From NCBI GenBank assembly GCA_003511885.1, contig DOIX01000238.1, positions 9,109 through 22,733 of the forward strand: a DNA stretch of 13,625 nucleotides, given 5' to 3'. The stretch is from Cyanobacteria bacterium UBA11153. Lineage in GTDB: Bacteria > Cyanobacteriota > Cyanobacteriia > Cyanobacteriales > Coleofasciculaceae. A program made the position numbers and the translations under genes. Below, piece after piece: positions 1-7,040 of the stretch (positions are counted from its first letter, which is position 1; the number at the start of each line of letters is the position of its first letter). The notes under the pieces were generated by a model, which was given only the letters and a program-made list of their open reading frames with translations, was not told the DNA's origin and did no database searches.

Positions 1-107
1 TTAGGGAAAAAGTCATCAAACCTTCTCAAGAAGCTCCCTTCTCCCCTGCTCCCCTGATGCCAACACAGACTTTCTTAAAACCGTGACAGCTTACCTATCT
101 CCTACCC

Positions 108-842
108 TCAAGATATTGCGAGGATTTGGATTTGCTTAATTTTCTCAATCTCCTCTGATGTCACTGTCTGCCATCCTTCAATTTTCAATTCTTTAAACAC
201 ATCTTTTCCCGCTTCATTTATATTCATCTCTACTAGTATTTTTCTCAATTCTTCCTTGTATTTTAGGGCGTTTTGGCTAATATTAATGACATGGAAAATA
301 ACTCGCTCATCAGAAACAGCAAAGGGGGTTACCATCTCTTGAGTTTTGGGGGAAAGCTCATCGTAGGTATCCTTATAAATAATCCCAAAGGAAGCTTCAT
401 TTTTCGAGACACTGTTAACTACACCTAGCCAGGAAGACCGATCGATTAATTGACTGGGTACAATTCCCCTGTCTTTAAGCATTTTTAAGGCAAGTTTGGT
501 GGGGAGCATACTGTTAACAGTAGCGACACTTGCCATCTGAAGTGAATCTAGGCCAGGATTCCAGATCTCATGATTGGCAATAAATACTACTTCATCATAT
601 AAATTTATCGGTCGAACAACGGCTAAAAATTGCTTTTGTTCCAGCAAATAAATGGTATCAGCAGGGTTGGCATAAACAATGTCTGCCCCATCTAAATTAT
701 TCCGAAAATCCTGAAAATCTAGAGATATTTCCAGGCGAACATTAATTGACAGATGATTGTTCAAATATTGGACAAAACGAAACCAGCGATCCGGATTCTT
801 AGCTGTATCGTGAGGACAAACCATCAAAGTAAGTTTGTGCAT
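108..842 (-). CDS. PhnD-like substrate-binding protein without signal peptide
   Basis: The 244-residue product resembles PhnD/transferrin-like type 2 periplasmic binding proteins of phosphate/phosphonate-type ABC transporters. Seen: an N-terminal beta strand (LTLMVCP, residues 4-10), a stretch with DIVYANP at 54-60, a second-lobe strand (YDEVVFIAN, 82-90), and a SFGIIYKD segment at 151-158, in the order expected for this fold. There is no hydrophobic signal peptide. The reading frame upstream is open only to an in-frame TAG at 909-911 and contains no ATG, GTG or TTG, so a longer start is not available. The protein is therefore predicted to stay in the cytoplasm, or the gene has lost its export signal. 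No Shine-Dalgarno sequence is visible before the ATG. No ABC permease or ATPase gene lies beside it, so a transport role is not supported by context; a sensory or scavenging role is possible. The ligand is unknown. Confidence 0.72.
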   Translation of the reverse strand: MHKLTLMVCPHDTAKNPDRWFRFVQYLNNHLSINVRLEISLDFQDFRNNLDGADIVYANPADTIYLLEQKQFLAVVRPINLYDEVVFIANHEIWNPGLDSLQMASVATVNSMLPTKLALKMLKDRGIVPSQLIDRSSWLGVVNSVSKNEASFGIIYKDTYDELSPKTQEMVTPFAVSDERVIFHVINISQNALKYKEELRKILVEMNINEAGKDVFKELKIEGWQTVTSEEIEKIKQIQILAIS

Positions 843-873
843 AAGATTATCACTGTTATGTAGGTTTTTGGGT

Positions 874-897
874 AGGGTTGCCTCTGGGGCAAGCCCT
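874..897. repeat. Short hairpin repeat (AGGGTTGCC / GGCAAGCCCT)
   Basis: Two arms, AGGGTTGCC and GGCAAGCCCT, pair with one bulged base around a short loop. It stands 31 bp upstream of the PhnD-like start. There is no following T-run on either strand, so it looks like a dispersed palindromic repeat rather than a terminator. A short open frame crosses it on the plus strand, but its sequence is not protein-like. Confidence 0.45.
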
Positions 898-1175
898 ATT
901 GAACTTATCTATTCATACCAAGACTTGCTAAATCAGGAATTATCATCCCCAAATCGGGGAAAATTTTTTGCACTACTCCGGGCAGTTAGGAGGTTATTCA
1001 CTCCTGAAACCATTTCACTGCTTCACAGGTGATTAGTTGATGACTGGAATCTCCACCATCTGACAATCTATTCAGTAGAAATCCACACCATAATCTGCAA
1101 TTTGGTGTAGGAGGATGTCACGATGCTGTAGGAAAAATCAGAGAGATTGGAAGAGGATGTTTGTAGTTAAAGAAC

Positions 1176-1196
1176 CTCCCGGTTAGAAACAGGGAG
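1176..1196 (-). terminator. Weak hairpin downstream of ald, possible terminator
   Basis: CTCCC (1176-1180) and GGGAG (1192-1196) form a five-base-pair stem about 22 bp beyond the ald stop codon. On the minus strand the stem is followed by GTTCTTTAA, only a poor T-tract. Its position suits a terminator for ald but the stem is short, so this is tentative. Confidence 0.25.
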
Positions 1197-1217
1197 AGTC
1201 TCAGCAAGTATCGATAA

Positions 1218-2306
1218 CTAATCTACCAAATCGGGAAAAACTTCCCGCACCGCAGGATGCACTAACTTACGATCGTGTACATTCAGTCCCTTAGCCAAAA
1301 CCGGATCCAAATCGAAAGCATGAATCCCTCGTTGTGCCAACTTGAGAACATAAGGCAAAGTACTATTATTAAGAGCTTGAGTAGCCGTCCAAGGTACTGC
1401 ACCAGGCATATTTGGTACGCCATAATGGACAACACCTTCCTCGATATAAGTGGGATTGCTGTGAGATGTCAGTTTGACTGTCTCAATACACCCACCTTGA
1501 TCTACTGCCACATCAATAATTACCGATCCGGGCTGCATTTTTTGTACCAAATTTCGGGATACTAAAATAGGCGGACGACGACCTGGAACTAAAACTCCAC
1601 CAATTAGTAAATCAGCTTGGGGCACTATCGCTTCAATTTGAGGCGAGTTACTGTAAAGCAACTCCACTCTCGAACCAAATATAGTTTCCAAATAAGCTAA
1701 ACGATCCACATTTATATCCAAAATCTGGACTTTAGCACCCATACCCACTGCCATCCGCGCCGCTTCCGTCCCCACAACGCCGCCACCCAGAATTACCACA
1801 TTTCCCGCTTGCACCCCCGGCACGCCACCCAAAAGTACGCCCCGCCCCCCTTGTTGCCTTTCCAGAAATCTCGCCCCAAATTGTACTGCAAGACGACCTG
1901 CGATAATACTCATGGGAGTAAGGAGCGGTAAGCGGGAATCTGGCAGTTCCACTGTTTCATAGGCGATCGCAGTTGTGCCAGAATTAATCAAATGTTCCGT
2001 TAAAACGCGATCGGCTGCTAAATGGAGATAAGTAAATAGCAACTGTCCTTTTTGCAGAAACTGATATTCTAGTTTGAGAGGTTCCTTCACCTTCACTACC
2101 AAATCTCGATCCCAAGCCTGTGCCGCTGAAGAGACAATCGTTGCACCAGCTTCCTGATAATCCTCATCCCTAAAGCCAGAGCCTACACCCGCATTCGTCT
2201 CCACCCAGACTTGATTGCCAGCTTCGTATAAAATCCGCACGCCAATCGGACTCAATCCTACCCGAAATTCCTGGTCTTTGGTTTCCTTTGGTACGCCTAT
2301 TTCCAT
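1218..2306 (-). CDS. ald: Alanine dehydrogenase
   Basis: The 362-residue product is a full-length NAD-dependent L-alanine dehydrogenase, which interconverts L-alanine with pyruvate and ammonia in the cytoplasm. Seen: the family N-terminus MEIGVPKETK, with Arg15 in EFRVGLSP; substrate-site Lys74 in VKVKEP and His95 in TYLHLAAD; a Rossmann GGGVVG loop at 174-179; VAVDQGGCIET with Asp269; and VPNMPGAVP at 297-305. These residue numbers agree with the catalytic residues I recall for cyanobacterial AlaDH. The frame is open 39 codons further upstream, but that extension is not family-like and would run into the divergent hli gene. The ATG at 2304-2306 is preceded by an AAGGA-type ribosome binding site and gives the family length, so it is preferred. 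The gene is divergent from hli with 92 bp between start codons. Confidence 0.96.
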   Translation of the reverse strand: MEIGVPKETKDQEFRVGLSPIGVRILYEAGNQVWVETNAGVGSGFRDEDYQEAGATIVSSAAQAWDRDLVVKVKEPLKLEYQFLQKGQLLFTYLHLAADRVLTEHLINSGTTAIAYETVELPDSRLPLLTPMSIIAGRLAVQFGARFLERQQGGRGVLLGGVPGVQAGNVVILGGGVVGTEAARMAVGMGAKVQILDINVDRLAYLETIFGSRVELLYSNSPQIEAIVPQADLLIGGVLVPGRRPPILVSRNLVQKMQPGSVIIDVAVDQGGCIETVKLTSHSNPTYIEEGVVHYGVPNMPGAVPWTATQALNNSTLPYVLKLAQRGIHAFDLDPVLAKGLNVHDRKLVHPAVREVFPDLVD

Positions 2307-2353
2307 AGATTTTTCCTTGTTTAAGCCACGCCTGCTGATTTTAACGGCTAAAA

Positions 2354-2371
2354 TAGGTAAAGAATTGTAAC
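2354..2371 (-). promoter_or_regulatory. Candidate HLR1 element (RpaB-binding direct repeat)
   Basis: Read on the minus strand the site is GTTACAAT-TC-TTTACCTA. The HLR1 consensus for the response regulator RpaB is two copies of (G/T)TTACA(T/A)(T/A) separated by 2 nt. The first half matches 8/8 and the second 7/8, with exact spacing. It lies between the divergent ald and hli genes, about 28 bp upstream of the hli start. RpaB-HLR1 control of hli genes by high light is established in cyanobacteria. The caveat is that the repeat is oriented towards ald rather than hli, and no start site is mapped. Confidence 0.5.
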
Positions 2372-2398
2372 TTATGCACCGAGCGAGGCTTTGATAGT

Positions 2399-2569
2399 AT
2401 GACTCCACCACAACCCACCACAACTCCTCAAGGAGAAGATCCCAAGTTCGGTTTCAACGACTATTCAGAACGGTTAAATGGTAGAGCTGCTATGCTTGGT
2501 TTTACCATTATGGTGGTCATTGAGTACTTTACAGGTCAAGGATTGCTAACCTGGCTGGGCTTACAATAG
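2399..2569 (+). CDS. High-light-inducible protein (HLIP / small CAB-like protein)
   Basis: This short gene encodes 56 residues: a polar N-terminus rich in Pro and Thr, then FGFNDYSERLNGRAAMLGF, then a single hydrophobic helix ending in TWLGLQ. The ERLNGRAAMLGF motif (residues 24-35) is the chlorophyll-binding signature of the HLIP/Scp/ELIP family, with the Glu and Asn/Arg of the CAB helix. These one-helix thylakoid proteins bind chlorophyll and carotenoid, dissipate excess energy and assist photosystem II assembly or chlorophyll recycling. The ATG is preceded by GAGG at 2385-2388 with 10 nt spacing. No alternative in-frame start is nearby. The HLR1-like site at 2354-2371 suggests control by light through RpaB. 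No obvious terminator follows. Length and motif are typical, so the family call is firm; which Hli/Scp subtype it is cannot be said. Confidence 0.95.
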   Translation: MTPPQPTTTPQGEDPKFGFNDYSERLNGRAAMLGFTIMVVIEYFTGQGLLTWLGLQ

Positions 2570-2934
2570 CAGAAGTGGCAGGGGGATGGGGCAAGGGAGA
2601 TTAGCCCAAAAAGTTCCACCTCCTGACGGCAATTTGGGATGATATAGCAACCGCCACGGCTGCCCCGACATTCTCAATTCCTCAAACCATTGATTGAAAA
2701 GCTTTCTCCTCTACCCTCTAGCCCCTAGCCCCCCTACAATCAATTTCGGTTAACTCTACCTTTTGCATCGGGATGTGCTATGTCCGACACCAAGATCGCT
2801 AAGTAAGATATGGTAGAATAGTGGTAAATATAGAGAAATACTCCTCTAGTTGTTCATGATTAATTCGGATCCAAATCCGATCGTCCGGTATTAGAATAAA
2901 TACCTCACTTAAATAAAGTAAGTAGCAGCCTGTG
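2570..2934 (+). other. Spacer with low-complexity and palindromic DNA; no gene seen
   Basis: This stretch contains a C-rich tract of the CCCTAG type (about 2712-2736), a 16-base sequence at 2642-2657 (ATATAGCAACCGCCAC) that recurs with one mismatch at 10173-10188, and an inverted repeat TCGGAT-CCAA-ATCCGA at 2865-2880. A second imperfect palindrome, GTATT/AATAC, at 2888-2903 encloses a TAGAAT that could serve as a -10 box for the gene at 2935. No conserved reading frame was found. Confidence 0.4.
2865..2880. promoter_or_regulatory. Inverted repeat upstream of the small membrane protein gene
   Basis: TCGGAT and ATCCGA are perfect inverted copies separated by CCAA, 12 bp upstream of a TAGAAT hexamer at 2892-2897. 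The spacing would place it over or next to the -35 region, as an operator could be. No regulator is identified, and a chance palindrome is possible. Confidence 0.25.
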
Positions 2935-3231
2935 ATGAATGCTTTATTACCTCGGTTTTTAAAGGTAGCTTACCGCAAAGAACCAATTTCGAGCTTTATC
3001 GTGATTGTCGGAAGCGTAAATGCCATAATTGGTGGTTTTGGCGAAAGCTGGTCTCTCCTTAGTTTCGGAGTAATGATGGTAATTCTAGCGATTATTTTGC
3101 GTTGGTGGCAAAATAATCGTAAAGAATCCCAACTCGCCGAACAACCCGTTACCCGTTTTCTCCCTCCAAGTTCTTCTCGTCCGCCAGTGGTACCATTAAT
3201 GCCCCCAATTAAACGCCAGCCGCCTCGATAG
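2935..3231 (+). CDS. Small membrane protein of unknown function
   Basis: I do not recognise this 98-residue protein. It has a basic N-terminal segment (MNALLPRFLKVAYRKEP), two hydrophobic stretches that look like membrane helices (about residues 19-36 and 39-57, the second ending in LRWW), and a hydrophilic C-terminal tail rich in proline, serine and arginine (about 71-98). The layout suggests a hairpin inner-membrane or thylakoid protein with a flexible tail. A GTG at 2932-2934 lies directly before the ATG; I chose the ATG, and the difference is one residue. No strong Shine-Dalgarno sequence is seen. It is on the same strand as the WD40 gene 106 bp downstream but is separated from it by a repeat array, so co-transcription is uncertain. 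The even amino-acid composition and membrane pattern support a real gene. Confidence 0.65.
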   Translation: MNALLPRFLKVAYRKEPISSFIVIVGSVNAIIGGFGESWSLLSFGVMMVILAIILRWWQNNRKESQLAEQPVTRFLPPSSSRPPVVPLMPPIKRQPPR

Positions 3232-3281
3232 TTTGGGGGAATGGGGAAAATATTTTGTGGTTGGGCTTATTTATTTTTCTA

Positions 3282-3322
3282 ACGCAAAGGTACGCAAAGG
3301 AAAGCGCAAAGGTGCGCAAAGA
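3282..3322. repeat. Tandem (A/G)CGCAAAGG repeats
   Basis: Four near-identical nonamers, ACGCAAAGG, ACGCAAAGG, GCGCAAAGG and GCGCAAAGA, are separated by one to three bases. The array ends 15 bp before the WD40 start codon and fills most of the spacer after the small membrane protein gene. Repeats of the CGCAAAGG type are common between genes in filamentous cyanobacteria. Confidence 0.75.
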
Positions 3323-3337
3323 ATCAAGTAAAAGCTC

Positions 3338-4453
3338 ATGACAAAGGATCGAATAATTTTCCCAATTTTAGGAGTTATTGCTGCTACCCTGACTGGAGCG
3401 GGTGAAATGGCAATGAGTCAATCTATTCCCGTACCTGTTCCTCCAAATACTCCTACCCAACCACTACCACCTTCAAATATTCCTTCTTTTAGTAATAGTT
3501 GGCGCAATCCTGAATTACTTTATACTATTGATGCTCATGCTACAGTGGTTGACTCTTTGCTATTTAGTCCGGATGGAGCAACTTTGATTAGTGGCGGTAG
3601 CTATAATGATGGTAAACTTAAATTATGGGATGTCAAAACAGGAAGATCGATTGATAAAATTAGGGCACAACGAGTCTCTGTTACCCAACTTGCGATCGCG
3701 CCTGATAGTTCAATTTTAGCAAGTTGTGGCGAAGATTCTGCTCTCAATCTCTGGAATTGGGAAACCGGAGAATACACCCATCTTTTTCTGGAACATACCA
3801 GTAATTTACTAGCCCTCGCTATTACACCAGATAGTCGTGTATTAGCAAGTGGCGGTTTAGATGGAATTAGACTGTGGGATTTAAAGAAACAAAGACCTAT
3901 TTATAATTTGGCACGTTTTGATCATCAAACCTATTCCCTTGCCATTCATCCACAAGGAGATATTTTAGCTAGCGGACATAAGTTTGGCTCGATTAAATTA
4001 TGGAATATTAAAACTGGACAATCCCTTGGTAGCATTTCCGCCCATAATCGCCCCGTGGATGGATTAGCTTTTACTCCAGACGGACAAACATTAGTCAGTG
4101 GCAGTTACGATCGCACTATTAAAATCTGGAATATCCGAAACCGCACCTTACTCCGCACCCTTTCGGGACATACTGGCAGAATTTGGGCAATTGCTATGAA
4201 TCCTGATGGCGAAACTCTCGCTAGTGCCAGTCGCGATGGCATCCGTTTGTGGAACATCAAAACGGGCGAATTACTCAAATTAATTACTGTAGCTGAAGAT
4301 TGGGCACAATCTGTTGCCTTCAGCCCCGACGGCAAACTCCTAGCGACTGGCGGATTCGATAGCAACATCAGAATTTGGCAAGTACCCTCAGCAGTAAAAG
4401 AAGAATCAGTAGTAGAAACAAGAGAAACTCAGGATACTCTAGCTGGGAAATAG
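3338..4453 (+). CDS. Exported WD40 repeat (beta-propeller) protein
   Basis: The 371-residue protein starts with a signal-peptide-like segment (MTKDR, then hydrophobic residues 6-22, then small residues up to about AMSQS at 25-29) and a Pro-rich spacer (30-50). It continues as WD40 repeats to about residue 350. Seven repeat ends are visible: KLWDVKTG, NLWNWETG, RLWDLKKQ, KLWNIKTG, KIWNIRNR, RLWNIKTG and RIWQVPSA. Most repeats also carry SPDG- or TPDG-like turns and (L)ASGG-type strands. Seven repeats fit one closed seven-bladed propeller, a scaffold for protein-protein contacts; the partner is unknown. The N-terminus predicts export to the periplasm or thylakoid lumen. The C-terminal 20 residues are charged and probably flexible. 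No Shine-Dalgarno sequence precedes the ATG. It is followed on the same strand by a P450 gene after 124 bp of repeats; no functional link can be inferred. Confidence 0.88.
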   Translation: MTKDRIIFPILGVIAATLTGAGEMAMSQSIPVPVPPNTPTQPLPPSNIPSFSNSWRNPELLYTIDAHATVVDSLLFSPDGATLISGGSYNDGKLKLWDVKTGRSIDKIRAQRVSVTQLAIAPDSSILASCGEDSALNLWNWETGEYTHLFLEHTSNLLALAITPDSRVLASGGLDGIRLWDLKKQRPIYNLARFDHQTYSLAIHPQGDILASGHKFGSIKLWNIKTGQSLGSISAHNRPVDGLAFTPDGQTLVSGSYDRTIKIWNIRNRTLLRTLSGHTGRIWAIAMNPDGETLASASRDGIRLWNIKTGELLKLITVAEDWAQSVAFSPDGKLLATGGFDSNIRIWQVPSAVKEESVVETRETQDTLAGK

Positions 4454-4455
4454 AT

Positions 4456-4571
4456 TTAGTCCTTAGTCCTTTGTCCTTTGTTTAAAAGCAACAACCAATG
4501 ACCAATGACCAACAACCAATGACCAATGACTAACAACCAATGACCAATGACTAATCTACTCCCTACTCCCC
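4456..4571. repeat. Compound heptanucleotide repeat arrays (STRR type)
   Basis: Almost the whole spacer before the P450 gene is built from 7-bp units. First, 4456-4483 holds TTAGTCC, TTAGTCC, TTTGTCC, TTTGTTT. Second, 4490-4552 holds nine heptamers arranged as three copies of a 21-bp super-unit (AACAACC, then AATGACC, then AATGACY), identical except for the last base. Third, 4558-4571 holds ACTCCCT and ACTCCCC. Short tandemly repeated repetitive heptamers of this kind are known from filamentous cyanobacteria. The last pair is the reverse complement of the units at 7629-7663. Confidence 0.9.
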
Positions 4572-4577
4572 ATATCT

Positions 4578-5960
4578 ATGACACTACCAAACGGACCAAA
4601 AACTCCCTGGATGCTACGAGTTTTTAAGCTAATTTTTCAGCCCTTGGCATACCTGGAAGACTATGCTCAACAATATGGAGATATCATCAAAATCGGAGGA
4701 GAAAAATCTCCCCCATTCGTTTATCTCAGCAATCCACAGGCAATTAAAGAGATTTTCTCCGCCCCTCCAGAGTTATTTGACTCCGGCAGAGGAAACGCTA
4801 TTTTACAATATTTTCTGGGTGACAACTCTCTCGTGTTACTCGACGGCTCAAAGCATCAGCGGCAGCGGAAACTGCTCATGCCGCCATTTTATAGCGATCG
4901 CATTCGGGATTATAGTCAGCTTATCTGCGATATTACCAGAGAAGTGACCGGACGCTGGCAAGTCGGTAAACCTTTTACTATACGCCTCTTCATGCAAGAA
5001 ATTACCTTACGGGTGATTTTACAAACAGTATTTGGCTTGGATAAGGGAGAGCGTTTTCAAAAATTACGACATCTCCTCAGTAACCTGATGGATATGTTTA
5101 ATTCTCCGGTTAGTTCCACTTTACTATTTTTCCCCTCACTGCGACAAGATTGGGGAGATTTAAGTCCATGGGGACGATTTTTACGCCAGAGAGATCGAAT
5201 TAAACAGTTAATATATGATGAGATTCGAGAAAGGCGAAAACTTACCGATTTTTCTCGTAACGATATTCTCACCTTACTATTATCGGCGCGAGATGAAGCT
5301 GGTGAATCCATGACAGATGACGAGTTACATGATGAACTAATGACACTACTGGTTGCAGGTCATGAAACTACTGCTTCTGCTCTTACCTGGGCATTATACT
5401 GGATTCATTATTTACCAGAAGTTCAGGAAAAACTGCGCTATGAACTAGAGTCTCTTGGCGATAATCCTGCACCTACTGATATTTCCCAACTTCCTTATCT
5501 GACAGCTATTTGTCAAGAAACATTACGGATTTATCCTGTTGCACCGAGTACATTCCTGCGGATTCTCAAAGCACCAATGGAAGTCATGGGTTATCAGTTT
5601 GAAACAGGTACATCTCTACTGCCATCTATATATTTAGTCCATCATCGGGAAGATTTATATCCGGAATCAAAAAAATTTAAACCAGAAAGATTTTTACAAC
5701 GGCAATATTCTCCTTACGAATATTTACCCTTTGGCGGCGGTAATCGTCGCTGTATTGGTGCGGGATTAGCCATGTTGGAAATGAAATTAGTTTTAGCGAC
5801 AATTATGTCTCATTTTCATCTGTCACTGACAAATAATCGTCCCGCTAAACCAATACGCCGTGGTTTGACTATTGCTCCTCCGCCTAATTTGCAAATGCTT
5901 GTTAAGCCAGTGGATAGTGGACAGTGGACAGTGGACAGTGGACAGAATACATCAGGATAG
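4578..5960 (+). CDS. Cytochrome P450, CYP110-like
   Basis: The 460-residue product has all the core P450 motifs: the oxygen-binding I-helix AGHETT (260-265), the K-helix ETLR (314-317), FKPERF (367-372) and the haem loop FGGGNRRCIG (385-394) with axial Cys392. The C-helix DGSKHQRQRK (89-98) and the N-terminal LPNGPKTP resemble the cyanobacterial CYP110 family, for which fatty acid or terpenoid oxidation has been reported. There is no membrane anchor, so it should be a soluble monooxygenase depending on separate ferredoxin-type partners. No reductase, ferredoxin or terpene synthase gene is in the window, so the substrate is unknown. The start agrees with family N-termini; no Shine-Dalgarno sequence is seen. 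The frame continues past the expected end (about LVKPV, 441-445) through a heptamer array, adding a non-homologous tail rich in Asp, Ser, Gly and Gln. Confidence 0.95.
   Translation: MTLPNGPKTPWMLRVFKLIFQPLAYLEDYAQQYGDIIKIGGEKSPPFVYLSNPQAIKEIFSAPPELFDSGRGNAILQYFLGDNSLVLLDGSKHQRQRKLLMPPFYSDRIRDYSQLICDITREVTGRWQVGKPFTIRLFMQEITLRVILQTVFGLDKGERFQKLRHLLSNLMDMFNSPVSSTLLFFPSLRQDWGDLSPWGRFLRQRDRIKQLIYDEIRERRKLTDFSRNDILTLLLSARDEAGESMTDDELHDELMTLLVAGHETTASALTWALYWIHYLPEVQEKLRYELESLGDNPAPTDISQLPYLTAICQETLRIYPVAPSTFLRILKAPMEVMGYQFETGTSLLPSIYLVHHREDLYPESKKFKPERFLQRQYSPYEYLPFGGGNRRCIGAGLAMLEMKLVLATIMSHFHLSLTNNRPAKPIRRGLTIAPPPNLQMLVKPVDSGQWTVDSGQNTSG
5910..5944. repeat. GTGGACA heptamer array inside the P450 3' end
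   Basis: The array is GTGGATA followed by four perfect GTGGACA units. It begins exactly at codon 445 of the P450 and is translated as a seven-residue period (VDSGQWT, then VDSGQ) before the stop 13 bp later. The unit is the reverse complement of part of the array at 10266-10300. Confidence 0.9.
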
Positions 5961-6006
5961 ACTGAGGTAGAAGTCAGAGACATGTGATAATTTTGCCATC
6001 TATCCC

Positions 6007-6072
6007 AGCCCCTTTCCCTCAAAAAAAGTTTCTTAATATAACTTAATAAAAGATTGAAGGCTGAAAGGGGCT
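6007..6072. repeat. Perfect 10-bp inverted repeat flanking AT-rich DNA
   Basis: AGCCCCTTTC (6007-6016) and GAAAGGGGCT (6063-6072) are exact inverted copies enclosing 46 bp that contain an A7 run (6021-6027) and an inner AAGTT/AACTT pair. It lies between the convergent P450 and cheR genes. It could be a bidirectional terminator or a small miniature-element remnant. The long AT-rich loop argues against a simple intrinsic terminator. Confidence 0.5.
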
Positions 6073-6188
6073 TAACTTCGTGGATCTTATTAAAATAAAT
6101 TCTCAATTATTAACGAGATTGCGTCGTTTCAGCGATCGTGGTACAATAATCCAAAGGACGGCTAATGATCTTTAAAGAATTTTCCATC

Positions 6189-7010
6189 TTATCGCCGCAA
6201 CCGATAACAGACAGCCTTATCCAACTGTACAGGAATAAAACTATCGTCTAAATTAACAGTTGTCTCTCCCCCACCCAGAAATAAATAACCATCATCTCGC
6301 AACACTTTCCGCACTCCAGCCAAAATCTTTCGCTTCATCTCGATATCAAAATAGATTAAAACATTCCGGAGAAAAATTACATCTATTTGGGGCATTGATG
6401 AAAATGTTTCCGTCAGATTCATTTGGCGAAACTCAACCATACGGCGTATTTCTTCCTTAATTAACCATTGATTACCAGAAGGATGAAAGTATTTCTGTCG
6501 TAATCCTGCTGATAACCCCCGATTAACTTCATGCTGACTGTAGCTTCCAGCCATAGATTTTTTTAACATTGATGTAGAAATATCGCTGGCAATCAACTTG
6601 ACTTGCCAACTTGAAAGCTGAGGAAAATTTTCCTGCAGCAGGATAGCAATACTGTAAGGCTCCTGCCCGCTAGAGCAAGCACCACACCAGATATTTAGTC
6701 TACCTTCAAGTTTTCGTTTTTGTAATAATTCTGGCAAAACAAATATTTTCAAAGCCTCAAAAGGATGGACATCCCGAAAGAAGAATGTCTCGTTTGTCAT
6801 CATTGCTTCAATGATGAGTTGCGTGAGACAATTAGATTTTTGTTGTCGCAAGTGCGTCACTAACCCATCAAGGGAATTAGTACCAGTTTCTCTTACTAAG
6901 AATGCCAAACGAGATTCAACCAAATACATCTTGTCTTCCGAGAGAACAACACCCGTGCGATTCCGTATCAGTTGGCGAATAAAATCAAAATTTGAACCCT
7001 GGATGGGCAT
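6189..7010 (-). CDS. cheR: Chemoreceptor methyltransferase CheR
   Basis: The 273-residue protein is a complete CheR, which methylates glutamates of chemoreceptors with S-adenosylmethionine for adaptation. Seen: an N-terminal helical domain (about 1-75); MTNETFFFRD (71-80), the typical CheR motif joining the domains; the SAM-binding loop IWCGACSSGQEPYS (107-120); SDIS at 142-145; and RNVLIYF (215-221). The length matches single-domain CheR, and no TPR extension is present. It is the last gene of cheA-cheW-cheR, separated from cheW by 185 bp that hold a heptamer array and a palindrome. No Shine-Dalgarno sequence is present: four heptamers end two bases before the ATG. The start is supported by the family N-terminus. 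No methylesterase cheB or receptor gene is in the window, so its substrates must be encoded elsewhere. Confidence 0.96.
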   Translation of the reverse strand: MPIQGSNFDFIRQLIRNRTGVVLSEDKMYLVESRLAFLVRETGTNSLDGLVTHLRQQKSNCLTQLIIEAMMTNETFFFRDVHPFEALKIFVLPELLQKRKLEGRLNIWCGACSSGQEPYSIAILLQENFPQLSSWQVKLIASDISTSMLKKSMAGSYSQHEVNRGLSAGLRQKYFHPSGNQWLIKEEIRRMVEFRQMNLTETFSSMPQIDVIFLRNVLIYFDIEMKRKILAGVRKVLRDDGYLFLGGGETTVNLDDSFIPVQLDKAVCYRLRR

Positions 7011-7012
7011 GG

Positions 7013-7040
7013 TAGTTGATAGTTGATAGTTGATAGTTGA
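7013..7040. repeat. TAGTTGA heptamer array abutting the cheR start codon
   Basis: There are four perfect copies of TAGTTGA. On the cheR strand they read as TCAACTA units and end two bases before the start codon, exactly where a ribosome binding site would lie. A single further TAGTTGATAGTT piece occurs near 7143-7154. Confidence 0.9.

Larger units (their letters stand above)
843..1217. other. Spacer between the PhnD-like gene and ald; no convincing gene
   Basis: This 375-bp stretch holds the hairpin at 874-897 and a weak hairpin at 1176-1196. No open frame in it looks like a conserved protein, and no tRNA cloverleaf was found. It includes the region upstream of the PhnD-like gene (minus strand) and the downstream region of ald, but no clear promoter could be recognised. 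Confidence 0.5.

Noticed and set aside
835..1032. A 65-codon open frame on the plus strand between the PhnD-like gene and ald
   Set aside because: It overlaps the start of the PhnD-like gene, crosses the palindromic repeat at 874-897, has no ribosome binding site, and its sequence is not like a conserved protein.
1130..1205. Possible remnant of an IS200/IS605 right end (hairpin with CTCCC/GGGAG after short open frames)
   Set aside because: The translated fragments do not give recognisable TnpB sequence and the stem is only five pairs; I kept it only as a weak terminator candidate.
2307..2423. A 39-codon N-terminal extension of alanine dehydrogenase
   Set aside because: The extension is not family-like, would overlap the hli start and the HLR1-like site, and the internal ATG has a good AAGGA site and the family N-terminus.
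2777..2806. Tiny frame beginning ATGTCCGACACC
   Set aside because: It encodes only eight residues before a stop and has no ribosome binding site.
4490..4552. Possible CRISPR array (three 21-bp direct repeats)
   Set aside because: The units are directly abutting with no spacers and are made of 7-bp subunits; no cas genes are present.
5816..6106. Open frame on the minus strand across the P450 3' end
   Set aside because: It is antisense to the P450 coding region and the inverted repeat, with no family resemblance.
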